Below are positions 1 through 7,834 of a DNA stretch of 48,032 nucleotides, piece after piece. This DNA is from Rivularia sp. MS3. GTDB lineage: Bacteria; Cyanobacteriota; Cyanobacteriia; Cyanobacteriales; Nostocaceae. The notes under the pieces were generated by a model. It did not search any database and was not told the origin of the DNA. It was given only the letters and a program-made list of their open reading frames with translations. Made by a program: the position numbers and the translations under genes. The DNA is taken from the NCBI GenBank assembly GCA_019192545.1, contig JAHCMI010000072.1:1-48032 (forward strand), given 5' to 3'. Position 1 is the first letter of the stretch, and every line of letters starts with the position of its first letter.

Positions 1-66
1 GTTAGGAGTTAGGAGTTAGGAGTTAGGAGTTAGGAGTTAGGAGTTAGGAGTTGTGAGTTAGGAGTT
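1..66. repeat. STRR heptanucleotide tandem repeat (GTTAGGA)n
   Basis: Seven perfect copies of GTTAGGA run from base 1 to 49, followed by one variant (GTTGTGA) and one more copy. The array starts at the window edge and so may extend to the left. Such heptamer tandem repeats between genes are well known in heterocystous cyanobacteria. No coding potential is seen. Confidence 0.9.
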
Positions 67-365
67 TAAGTCTCACCTTGTCACCTTGTCACCTTGTCTC
101 CTCGTCCCCTTATCTTCCCCATCTACTTATAACCTTTGACCTTGAACCTCTAACCTTTGACCTTTTTTAACCTTTTTTAACCTTTAACCTTTGACCTTTA
201 ACCTCTAACCTTTTAAACTAATCTTGGTACACCTGTTCGTGAGTGATATTTTTTAATCTTAAATTTGGTAGCTATTTGAGGTTGTTTGAGGTTGTTTGAG
301 TTCAATTTCAAGTATCTCAAACTGTAGAATTAATCCGCGTCTGCCTTAACGGAGAATTTAGCTGA
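67..365. other. Gene-free leader of recN with degenerate short repeats
   Basis: This stretch holds about three copies of an octamer CACCTTGT (near 73-98), then many loose copies of TAACCTTTGACC-like units up to about 210, then ordinary AT-rich DNA. A GGAG ribosome-binding site lies at 351-354, eleven bases before the recN ATG. No promoter could be assigned with confidence. Confidence 0.6.
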
Positions 366-2141
366 ATGTTGCTCTCCCTTTATATAGAAAATTTCGCTTT
401 AATTGACAAATTAGAATTAGAATTCGGTGCTGGGTTAAATGTACTTACTGGTGAAACCGGTGCTGGTAAGTCGATTATTCTTGATGCTATCGATGCTGTA
501 TTGGGTGGCAAAGTCTCTAGTCGGGTAATTCGCACCGGCAGCAATCGAGCGCTGATAGAAGGTACTTTTACTTCTAATTCTGCTTTGGCTGCTTGGTTGA
601 CAGAGCAAGAAATCGATCTACTTGATGAAAATTCAGTAGTTATAAGTCGTGAGGTTACTGTAAGTACCAGCAGCGTCCGCAGTCGTTCGCGGGTAAATGG
701 TGTTTTGGTGAACCGTCAGTTAATGAACGGTTTGCGGGAGCGTCTGGTGGAAATCACCGCTCAAGGACAAAATGTATTGGTAGGACAATCTACACAGGTT
801 CGTAATTGGTTGGATTCCTATGGTGGTGATGCTTTAATTAAGCAGCGTTCGGTTGTGGCTGCTGCTTTCAGTCACTATCATGAAGCACATTTGTTATTAG
901 AGCGTCGTCGAACTTCCGAACGAGAACGTTTACAAAAGCTGGATTTGTTAACTTATCAAGCCAAAGAATTAGGAGACGCTAATCTTAACGAACCCAATGA
1001 ATTAGAAAAGCTTTTACAAGAGCAAGAGCGTCTCAATCATGTTGTTGAATTGCAACAGATGAGTTACAGAGTTTACCAAGATTTATATCAAAGTGATGGC
1101 GGAGGTTCCACAGCTACGGACTTGCTGGGGAATAGCGAATCTACTTTGATGGATATGGTGGAATTCGACACTGAGGAATTACAGCCACTATTAGAATTAA
1201 TTAGGGATGCTCAATCCGCAGTCACGGAAGTAGCCAGACAAATGAACGCTTATGGAGATGGCTTAGAAGCAGATCCCCAAAGGCTGGATGAAGTTGAAGA
1301 ACGCATTCGAGAATTAAAGCAAATTTGTCGTAAATATGGCCCTTCCCTAGCAGAAGTCATCGAACATTACAACGGCATTCAGGAACAGTTGAACGAACTT
1401 AACGATGGTGAAAAATCCATCGAAAGTTTGGAGAAACAAGAACAGGAATGTCTGGATAAACTCACTTCTGAATGCAGCAAGTTAACCAAATTGCGTAGCG
1501 CCACAGCAGCTTTATTAGAAGCGGAAATTATTAGGGAATTAAAACCCCTGGCAATGGATAAAGTGCAATTTAAAGTAGAAATAGCACCGATTTCCCCTAC
1601 TGCTAGCGGTAGCGATAAAATTAGTTTTCTGTTTAGTCCCAATCCTGGCGAACCGCTGCAACCCTTGTCAGAAACTGCCTCCGGCGGTGAAATGAGCCGT
1701 TTTTTACTAGCATTAAAAGCTACCTTCTCAGCTTCAGATAGCCCCGGAACAATGGTATTTGACGAAATTGATGTGGGTGTTTCCGGTAGAGTTGCCCAGG
1801 CGATCGCCGAGAAATTACATCAATTAAGTTTGCAGCTTCAGGTATTATGCGTTACTCACCAACCTTTAGTAGCAGCAATGGCTGACAAGCATTTTCATGT
1901 AAATAAGCAGGTTATCAATCAACTAAAAGGTCAAAAAGAAGACAACGGTCATGGCGAAGAGCGTACCGTAGTTAGAATCAAACCTTTGGATAACTTAGAT
2001 AAACGACGGGATGAACTAGCGCAGTTAGCTGGTGGGAAATCAGCCAGCGATGCAGTAGCTTTTGCTGATTCGTTGTTAGCCAAAGCTGCCACTCATCGAG
2101 AAGGGAAGGGGAAAGGCAGAGGGAGGAAAAAGAAATCATAA
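366..2141 (+). CDS. recN: DNA repair ATPase RecN
   Basis: RecN is an SMC-like ATPase that acts early in recombinational repair of double-strand breaks, in the cytoplasm on DNA. The 591-residue product has the full layout: a Walker A motif GETGAGKS near residue 29, a long central coiled coil (about 150-390, rich in Glu, Gln and Leu), the ABC signature SGGEMSR, and Walker B VFDEIDVGVSG followed by the conserved THQP segment. Length is slightly above the roughly 550 residues of the enterobacterial protein, as is usual in cyanobacteria. The C-terminus is a lysine/arginine-rich tail (GKGKGRGRKKKS) that could contact DNA; that role is inference. The ATG start is preceded by GGAG and the protein begins with the family's typical LLSLYIENFALID. 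No co-oriented partner gene is close, so it is probably transcribed alone. Confidence 0.97.
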   Translation: MLLSLYIENFALIDKLELEFGAGLNVLTGETGAGKSIILDAIDAVLGGKVSSRVIRTGSNRALIEGTFTSNSALAAWLTEQEIDLLDENSVVISREVTVSTSSVRSRSRVNGVLVNRQLMNGLRERLVEITAQGQNVLVGQSTQVRNWLDSYGGDALIKQRSVVAAAFSHYHEAHLLLERRRTSERERLQKLDLLTYQAKELGDANLNEPNELEKLLQEQERLNHVVELQQMSYRVYQDLYQSDGGGSTATDLLGNSESTLMDMVEFDTEELQPLLELIRDAQSAVTEVARQMNAYGDGLEADPQRLDEVEERIRELKQICRKYGPSLAEVIEHYNGIQEQLNELNDGEKSIESLEKQEQECLDKLTSECSKLTKLRSATAALLEAEIIRELKPLAMDKVQFKVEIAPISPTASGSDKISFLFSPNPGEPLQPLSETASGGEMSRFLLALKATFSASDSPGTMVFDEIDVGVSGRVAQAIAEKLHQLSLQLQVLCVTHQPLVAAMADKHFHVNKQVINQLKGQKEDNGHGEERTVVRIKPLDNLDKRRDELAQLAGGKSASDAVAFADSLLAKAATHREGKGKGRGRKKKS

Positions 2142-2185
2142 ATAGTCCTCCGTTGATATTTTATTTTACCCACAAATTAACTTTT

Positions 2186-2210
2186 AGAGACGCAAGGGTA
2201 TCACGTCTCT
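2186..2210 (+). terminator. Hairpin downstream of recN
   Basis: Inverted arms AGAGACG (2186-2192) and CGTCTCT (2204-2210) form a 7-bp stem 45 bases after the recN stop. The following ACCTTTATTA is only weakly T-rich. The same arms occur in many cyanobacterial intergenic repeats, so it may be a dispersed repeat that serves as a terminator. Confidence 0.4.
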
Positions 2211-2258
2211 ACCTTTATTAAAATAATCAACTATGGGGATAAATATCTTCTATAACCT

Positions 2259-2867
2259 ATGTCTTACAGAGATTTCAATATTTCAAGAGTAAAGCAAAAG
2301 TTCAATTTAAAATTGGTAGAAGGTAAGCGTTTTCTTCCAGAGATTGAACCTGTTTCGCCAAATCCTTATTTACTTGAGTATTTAAAAGACAGTATTCCTC
2401 TGGCAATTGCAATGGGTTCGGAAAAAGCCCGTTCGGAACTAATTATTAGCCCAATTTTATTTGAAGTGAAAAAGCTTTTTAACGAAGAAATTAGCTTTTT
2501 TTCTGGTGAAGAATTTAATGTTGATGCTACCGTCGGATTGACGGGGTTTTGTGATTTTCTCATCAGTCGTTCACCAGAGTAACTATTTATTGAAGCACCA
2601 GCAGTAGTAATTATAGAAGCTAAAAAAGAAAACCTTAAAGGTGGTTTAGGACAATGCATTGCCCAAATGGTTGCAGCGCAGAAATTTAATATAGAAAATC
2701 AGAAATCTATATCAACTGTGTATGGAAGCGTTACTAGCGGAAATTTATGGAGTTTTTTGAAATTAGAGGATACAACGGTAACAATTGATTTGACGGAATA
2801 TTTGATTCCTCCGGTGGAAGAGTTGGTAGGAACTTTAGTTTGGATGGTACGGGATGGATTGGATTGA
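2259..2867 (+). pseudogene. Broken paralogue of the 3677-4282 gene (one in-frame stop)
   Basis: Reading one frame from the ATG at 2259 gives a 202-codon protein that matches the intact 201-residue neighbour at 3677-4282 almost from end to end. Shared pieces include YRDFNIS/YKDFNIS, PVSPNP, IPLAIAMG, ISFFSGEEFNVD, IIEAKKEN, GQCIAQMVAAQK and SIxELLG-like endings. It is interrupted by a single TAA at 2580-2582, where the paralogue has CAG (Gln). The frame is open on both sides of that stop, so one base substitution from CAA would account for it. The remaining reading frame is well conserved, so the lesion is recent, or a sequencing error. Function is unknown; the CDF...IIEAKK spacing suggests a PD-(D/E)xK nuclease-like fold (inference). 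Confidence 0.75.
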
Positions 2868-2905
2868 GTTTAATTCTAATTTATCTACAGCGCTGCATCA
2901 AAAAT

Positions 2906-3499
2906 TTATTGAGCGGTTAAATTTAGCTGAGGAAAAGTAGGAGAAACAATTTTATTGTCACCTCGAAATTCATTAAACCTATATTCACCATTAATAAGCT
3001 CGCATACAAAAATGGTAGGTTGTTTTGGGTTGCCGATAAATTTTTTCCCTCCTAAAGCTGCGTAATCTGCAATCCAATACTCTAAAATACCCATTTCCTC
3101 ATAGTCAGCCAATTTTTTGTAATAATCGTCGCGCCAGTTTGTACTTACAACCTCAACTACTAATGGAACTGAGGCAGGTTGAGAAACTGTAGATTCTTTG
3201 CTCCAAAGTGGTTCGTTATCTAAGTTATCTAAATTTAATAACAAAACATCTGGAGAGTAAGCAGAGTCTGCGAATTCGGGTTTAACAAATGCAGTTTTAG
3301 GTATAGTGTAAGGTAAATTAAGTCTGTCAAACTCCACAGTTAGCTTACGTGCGATAAATCCTACAACTTTTTCATGGTTTCCAGTTGGTGGTGGCATTTC
3401 GACAATTATTCCGTTACGTAGTTCATAACGTATCCCCGTATTCGGATACCAATCGATAAATTCTTCAAAAGTAACTAGTTTGGGTACTGCTTGAGCCAT
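2906..3499 (-). CDS. Uma2 family protein (DUF820, PD-(D/E)xK fold)
   Basis: Uma2 proteins are a large family greatly expanded in cyanobacteria, with a restriction-endonuclease-like fold; their physiological role is not established. This 197-residue copy shows the usual order: FEEFIDWYPNTGIRYELRNG at the start, then YSPDVLLLN, then a PLVVEVVSTNWRDDYYKKL block with the putative catalytic acidic residues, then YEEMGILEYWIADY. The ATG start at 3499 gives the family's normal N-terminus. It lies in reverse orientation between the two paralogues at 2259-2867 and 3677-4282, and ends 39 bases from the first. The three may have moved as a unit, though no mobile element ends are visible. Confidence 0.85.
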   Translation of the reverse strand: MAQAVPKLVTFEEFIDWYPNTGIRYELRNGIIVEMPPPTGNHEKVVGFIARKLTVEFDRLNLPYTIPKTAFVKPEFADSAYSPDVLLLNLDNLDNEPLWSKESTVSQPASVPLVVEVVSTNWRDDYYKKLADYEEMGILEYWIADYAALGGKKFIGNPKQPTIFVCELINGEYRFNEFRGDNKIVSPTFPQLNLTAQ

Positions 3500-3676
3500 A
3501 ACTGTTTACGTAATATAAATTAGCATTATTCAGAGCGTAATTGCGAAATAATTTGATATTAATGCATTAATAGTACATGATATAAATAATATTTGCTTGA
3601 TTAATTATAAGTTTTTAACTAGTCGTAATCAAATTAATCAAGTCAGCATTGAGATAGATAAATAAAAATACAGTTT

Positions 3677-4282
3677 ATGCCCTACAAAGATTTCAATATT
3701 TCAGAAGTAACTCAAAAATTTGATTTAACATTAGTTGGAGACAATCGTTTTCTTCCAGATATTAAACCTGTTTCCCCTAACCCTTGCTTACTAGCATATT
3801 TACAAGAAAGTATTCCTTTAGCGATTGCAATGGGTACGGGTAAAGCACGTTCCGAATTGATTATTAGCCCGGTTATCTTTGAATTAAGAAAGATTTTTAA
3901 GAAAGAAATCAGCTTCTTTTCTGGTGAAGAATTCAACGTTGATGAGAATTTATCGCTGACAGGAATTTGCGATTTTATAGTTAGTCTTTCTCCCGAACAG
4001 CTATTTATTGAAGCACCTGTATTAGTAATTATAGAAGCGAAAAAAGAGAATTTTAAAGATGTTTTAGGACAGTGTATTGCTCAAATGGTTGCCGCCCAAA
4101 AGCTAAATGTGAAGCAAGATGAGTCTCTAACTGTTTATGGAAGCATTACAAATGGAAATATATGGAACTTTTTGAGATTAGAAGAGGATATTGTCACGAT
4201 TGATTTTACTGAATATTCAATTTCTCCAATCGAAGAATTATTAGGAATTTTGGTATGGATGATTGAAGATACATCAAATTAA
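3677..4282 (+). CDS. Conserved hypothetical protein, possible PD-(D/E)xK nuclease fold
   Basis: I do not recognise a named family. The 201-residue protein is soluble, with no signal peptide or membrane segment. It contains ARSELIISPVIFELRK, SFFSGEEFNVD, then GICDFIVSLSP and VLVIIEAKKEN. The order Asp ... Glu-x-Lys, with the E-A-K inside a predicted beta strand, is what PD-(D/E)xK nuclease-like domains show; this is inference from spacing only. A paralogue broken by one stop lies just upstream at 2259-2867, on the same strand, with an inverted Uma2 gene between. The 3' end overlaps the convergent gene at 4274-4699 by nine bases. The ATG at 3677 starts at the same place as in the paralogue, which supports the start. 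Confidence 0.75.
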   Translation: MPYKDFNISEVTQKFDLTLVGDNRFLPDIKPVSPNPCLLAYLQESIPLAIAMGTGKARSELIISPVIFELRKIFKKEISFFSGEEFNVDENLSLTGICDFIVSLSPEQLFIEAPVLVIIEAKKENFKDVLGQCIAQMVAAQKLNVKQDESLTVYGSITNGNIWNFLRLEEDIVTIDFTEYSISPIEELLGILVWMIEDTSN

Positions 4283-4699
4283 TTTTTCTTGAATCAGTTG
4301 TTCCATGTTTTCATATAACGTATTTCCCTCTACCCATATTTGAATAAGTTCTTCAGCTAGTTTTGCGGATTCCTGAGAAAGTTCGCAGCTAATTACTATT
4401 TCCTCAACAAAATCTTTTGTAGCATCAATAGGACCAAATTTATCCATCCATGCTGCAAAAATAATTTTGTCTTCAGTAGGTTCATCTTGATTGATAGCAA
4501 TACCTTTTCTACTATCTGGAGAAATCAAGCTATAAATTGGACTTCCATCTAAGAAAATAACGTTTAACCAAACCTTCCATCCGTGTTTTTCACCTTGATG
4601 TTTGACAAGAATTTTATCGCATAAATCGCGCCAAAAATTTTCAGAAGCTTTGTATTCTTGTGAATTTGACAAAAAGTTCTTATATAAATGATTAACCAT
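4274..4699 (-). CDS. Hypothetical protein, 141 residues
   Basis: Not recognised. The protein is soluble, acidic and Trp-rich (NFWRDLC, HGWKVWLNVIF, FAAWMDKFG, IQIWVEG). The middle, with VWLNVIFLDGSPIYSLISPDSRKGIAINQDEP, reads like a small alpha/beta domain, and the C-terminal third is helical. It starts with ATG at 4699 and converges on the 3677-4282 gene with a nine-base overlap of the 3' ends. The organised composition and a clean start support a real gene, but I cannot assign a function. Confidence 0.6.
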   Translation of the reverse strand: MVNHLYKNFLSNSQEYKASENFWRDLCDKILVKHQGEKHGWKVWLNVIFLDGSPIYSLISPDSRKGIAINQDEPTEDKIIFAAWMDKFGPIDATKDFVEEIVISCELSQESAKLAEELIQIWVEGNTLYENMEQLIQEKLI

Positions 4700-4855
4700 A
4701 GATAAAATTCATTTTCAAACAATAAAGATAATGGTGCATTACTCTACGCAATAACACATCCTACAGAAAACCTCTCTTAAACCTCTTTCCTCTGAGCTCT
4801 CCGCGCTCTCTGCGGTTTATTATAAAATCCTAAATATCACGAAAGTAACCCAAAA

Positions 4856-6249
4856 ATGACATCAACCCTCACCAAACCAATTCAAACCGATAAAATACCA
4901 GCCGGAGGTACAAACCCAAATCAATTTGACGTACTCGAAGCATGGTATCCGATTCACTATATTGACGACTTAGATAAATCCAAACTTACCCGTTTTACTA
5001 TTCTTAATAAAGACATTGTAATTTGGTGGGATAAACAAACTTCTGCATGGCGAGCCTTTGAAGATAAATGTCCCCATCGTCTCGTACCATTATCCGAAGG
5101 TAGAATTGCAGAAGATGGACTTTTAGAATGTACCTATCACGGTTGGGCTTTTCTGGAAATGGTAAATGCGAAAGAATTCCTCAACAACCACAAGGTACAA
5201 AAGCCGAAACTTCGCAAAGAGCTTGTGTTGAATCTTTTCCCACAACGGTTAAACAAGGATTATTATTTATCTTTCCCGGCAAACCAGAAAATGCAGAAAA
5301 TATCGAAGTTCCAATTATTGAAGCAATCGAAGAAACACCAGAAGAATGGGTTGTGTTAAACACTTTCCGGGATTTACCTTATGATGCTTTAACATTATTA
5401 GAAAACGTCATCGATTCCAGCCATATTCCTTTTACCCATCACGCTACCGTTGGTAATAGAGATAGCGTTTCACCCGTAGAATTAGAATTAGTTGAATCTG
5501 GTAAAAATGGTTTTACAGGAATTTGGCAAGATGGGCCGAGAAAAGGTACTCTAGGAAAGCAAGATACAAGTTTTATCGCACCGGGATTGGTATGTCACGA
5601 TTTAACGTCAAAGAAATTTGGTAGAACTTTGACAGTGGTTTATGCAACTCCCATTCGTAAAGGTGAATGTCGTTTGTTTGCACGTTTTCCCTTCAAATTC
5701 TCCTCTAAACTACCTGCATTTTTTATTAAATTAACTCCACGCTGGTATTCTCACATCGGAAATAACCGGGTTTTAGAAGACGATCAAATTTTCTTACATT
5801 ATCAAGAGCGCTATTTAGAAGAATCTGGTGGAAGTGCAAATTTTAATCAAGCATTTTATTTACCCACAAAAGCCGATACCTATGTATCCGAATTGCGAAA
5901 CTGGGTAAATCAATATAATGCAAATCCATTTCCTGGGGAAAGTTTACCCCCAAAATTATCAACCGAAGAACTTTTAGATAGATATTATTCCCATACAAAA
6001 CATTGCGGAAGCTGTAGGAAAGCACTGGCGAGAATTCAGAAAGGCAGAGTTGCGATCGCATTTCTTGCAGCAGTAGCTTGGGCTATGATACCAGTGACAA
6101 CTTTATTGCACACTAAATCAGTAATTTTACTAATATTATTTTTTGGAATATTTCTTCTATTGGGTGGTGCATGGTTTGGTTTAGGGAAATTAGAACAGCA
6201 GATGTATAGAGGTGAAGAAATACCTCCGCGTAATTTACCAAGCAAATAG
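4856..6249 (+). pseudogene. Rieske non-heme iron oxygenase, PaO/TIC55-like, frameshifted
   Basis: This is a member of the pheophorbide a oxygenase / TIC55 / PTC52 group. The first frame (from ATG 4856) has the Rieske cluster ligands CPHR and CTYHGW; the second frame (shifted by a one-base deletion) carries on from SGNGKCERIPQQ. The family reads YHGWAF-SGNG, so one T is missing from the T run at 5149-5152. Downstream the mononuclear iron motif is intact (NVIDSSHIPFTHH), followed by the family's CxxC (HCGSC) and two C-terminal membrane segments (AIAFLAAVAWAMIPV and ILLILFFGIFLLLGGAWF). Repaired, the protein would be about 464 residues, a normal family length. Everything else is intact, so this is a very recent inactivation, a homopolymer sequencing error, or phase-variable slippage. 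The substrate is unknown. Confidence 0.85.
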
Positions 6250-6314
6250 AACAATACTCTTATGGGATGGGCTTCTAGCCCGTCTTTATTATCAAAAATA
6301 TCTTTATAGTTCCT

Positions 6315-6346
6315 AGAAACCCGGTTTTGTGAAAAACCGGGTTTCT
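6315..6346. repeat. Perfect 14-bp inverted repeat (AGAAACCCGG family)
   Basis: The arms AGAAACCCGGTTTT (6315-6328) and AAAACCGGGTTTCT (6333-6346) are exact reverse complements around a 4-base loop. It lies 66 bases after the Rieske gene and would form a strong hairpin on either strand. A half copy (AACCGGGTTTCT) appears at 10809-10820, so it belongs to a dispersed repeat family; it may also act as a transcription terminator. Confidence 0.75.
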
Positions 6347-6450
6347 TAATTCTCACAAACAAATTAAAAATGCTATAACTGACGCATAAAATTATACAGT
6401 TATTGTAGCGTTTTTCAGTTGAGTCCAATAGACTCGCAAACTCATCCCTT

Positions 6451-6476
6451 TCCCTTCTCCTTAATAAGGAGAGGGG
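6451..6476. repeat. Dispersed CTCCTT-AAGGAG inverted repeat, copy 1
   Basis: TCTCCTTA (6456-6463) and TAAGGAGA (6465-6472) form an inverted repeat. Related copies lie at 7799-7821 and 45911-45929. All three sit between genes, which marks them as a dispersed repeat. Confidence 0.6.
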
Positions 6477-6630
6477 TGCCCGGAGTGCGGGGTGAGGTTT
6501 TTCTGTATTCCATTGAAGTGAAAACCGCTATATTTCCCTATTCCCTATTCCCTGTTCCCTATCCTTTTTTCTTGAAACTTTTCCATCTCATCCAAAATCT
6601 AATTAAATAGCACCATAAAAAAATTCAATA

Positions 6631-7725
6631 ATGCCGCAAATATCCCGCAGAAAATTTATCAAACATTCTACAAACGCTATAGTCAGTCTTTCTTCAATCA
6701 GCTTACTTAAATTTCTTGCCGATTCTGTTTCCGCAGCTGAAACAGTAACTGGTAATCTAAAAAATCAAATTCCCAGATTAATGCAAAACAACCGAATTCC
6801 GGGAATTTCTCTAGCCATAATTCGAGACGGAAAATTATTTTGGCATAAAAGCTTTGGAATTAAACATCAATATAATAAAAAACTTGTTACTGACGAAACT
6901 ATTTTTGCTGCTGCATCATTAACTAAACCATTATTTGGATATGCGGTATTAAAAATGGCTGAAAGAGGAGAAATTGATTTAGATGCACCTTTAACAAAAT
7001 ATACCAATAAACCTTTAATTTCTGATTCTCGAATTCAAAAAGTAACTGCTCGTAGAGTATTGTCTCACACTACTGGGTTTCCGAATTGGAGCGGTAGCAA
7101 ACCCGTGTGGTTTAAAAATAATCCGGGGACAAAATTTGGTTATTCTGGAGAAGGATTTCTATATTTACAAAGCGTAGTTGAAAAAATTACCGGGCAACCT
7201 TTAGAAGATTATTTACAAGAGAATATATTAAAACCTTGGAAAATGAATAGCAGTAGTTTAATTTGGCAGCCAGAATATGCCAACATTGCTAGTTACGGGC
7301 ACAATCGTCAAGGTAAACCCAGAGCGATGAGTAAACCGAAAACTGCGGTATCTGCTGGAAGTTTACGTACTAATGCGGCTGAATACGCTCAATTTCTTAT
7401 CGCGATGATGCAACCGGGAGCAGTTGATAGTAATTATTTAACCGAAGCAAGTCTACAGCAGATGTTAACTCCGCAAATTAAACTTAGTTATTCTCTTGAT
7501 TGGGGTTTGGGTTGGGGATTAGAAAGAACTAATAAAGGTAACTTTTTTTGGCACTGGGGGGATTTAGTTACTTTTAAAAGTTTTACCGCAGCTTCTCAAG
7601 ATTTACAAACGGGAATAGTAATTTTAGCTAACAGTCAAAACGGGTTAAAAATCTGCGAAAGAATCGTTAACCAAGCCATCGGTGGAAAACATCCAGCATT
7701 TAAATATTGGATGATTGATTATTAA
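6631..7725 (+). CDS. Serine hydrolase, class C beta-lactamase fold, Tat-exported
   Basis: The product belongs to the beta-lactamase/D-Ala-D-Ala peptidase superfamily (COG1680 type), enzymes that hydrolyse amide or ester bonds, often in peptidoglycan or peptides. The catalytic SxxK is SLTK (Ser96, Lys99), the tyrosine of the YxN position is Tyr171 in YSGEG, and the third motif is HWG at 308-310. The N-terminus SRRKFIKHS followed by a hydrophobic stretch to about residue 35 is a twin-arginine signal, so export to the periplasm is expected. YSGEG in place of YSN is common in the non-lactamase members, so true beta-lactamase activity is unlikely. Length 364 is typical. It stands alone between repeats and converges on the lipoprotein gene at 7835. 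Confidence 0.88.
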   Translation: MPQISRRKFIKHSTNAIVSLSSISLLKFLADSVSAAETVTGNLKNQIPRLMQNNRIPGISLAIIRDGKLFWHKSFGIKHQYNKKLVTDETIFAAASLTKPLFGYAVLKMAERGEIDLDAPLTKYTNKPLISDSRIQKVTARRVLSHTTGFPNWSGSKPVWFKNNPGTKFGYSGEGFLYLQSVVEKITGQPLEDYLQENILKPWKMNSSSLIWQPEYANIASYGHNRQGKPRAMSKPKTAVSAGSLRTNAAEYAQFLIAMMQPGAVDSNYLTEASLQQMLTPQIKLSYSLDWGLGWGLERTNKGNFFWHWGDLVTFKSFTAASQDLQTGIVILANSQNGLKICERIVNQAIGGKHPAFKYWMIDY

Positions 7726-7798
7726 TTAACATTCAAAACCTCACCACGCCACTTGCTACAACGGTGCGTGTTCCTCCGCAACGCAGTGGATTCTTACT

Positions 7799-7821
7799 CC
7801 CTCTCCTTATCAAGGAGAGGG
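7799..7821. terminator. Convergent-gene hairpin, CTCCTT-AAGGAG repeat copy 2
   Basis: CCCTCTCCTT (7799-7808) and AAGGAGAGGG (7812-7821) are a perfect 10-bp inverted repeat around ATC. It lies between the convergent ends of the serine hydrolase gene and the lipoprotein gene and could terminate both. No strong T run follows, so a terminator role is inference. Confidence 0.5.
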
Positions 7822-7834
7822 AAATTAAAACCAG

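Larger units (their letters stand above)
6250..6630. other. Gene-free stretch rich in hairpin repeats
   Basis: This interval holds three inverted repeats and no credible gene. They are a short GGGCT/AGCCC hairpin near 6266, a perfect 14-bp hairpin at 6315-6346 and a CTCCTT/AAGGAG inverted repeat near 6456. Short open frames across it are composed of repeat sequence. The last 30 bases before 6631 are an AT-rich leader of the beta-lactamase-fold gene. Confidence 0.6.

Noticed and set aside
2906-4699. A toxin-antitoxin or restriction system made of Uma2 and the nuclease-like genes
   Set aside because: No antitoxin-like small gene, methyltransferase or DNA-recognition subunit is present, so only a possible accessory cassette can be claimed.
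6036-6428. A 130-codon minus-strand frame at the end of the Rieske gene
   Set aside because: It is antisense to the conserved C-terminal membrane region and runs into the 14-bp hairpin repeat; the sense strand explains the sequence.
6419-6610. A 63-codon plus-strand frame before the beta-lactamase-fold gene
   Set aside because: It is made of the CTCCTT-AAGGAG repeat and CCCTATTCCC-type repeat units, with no conserved content.
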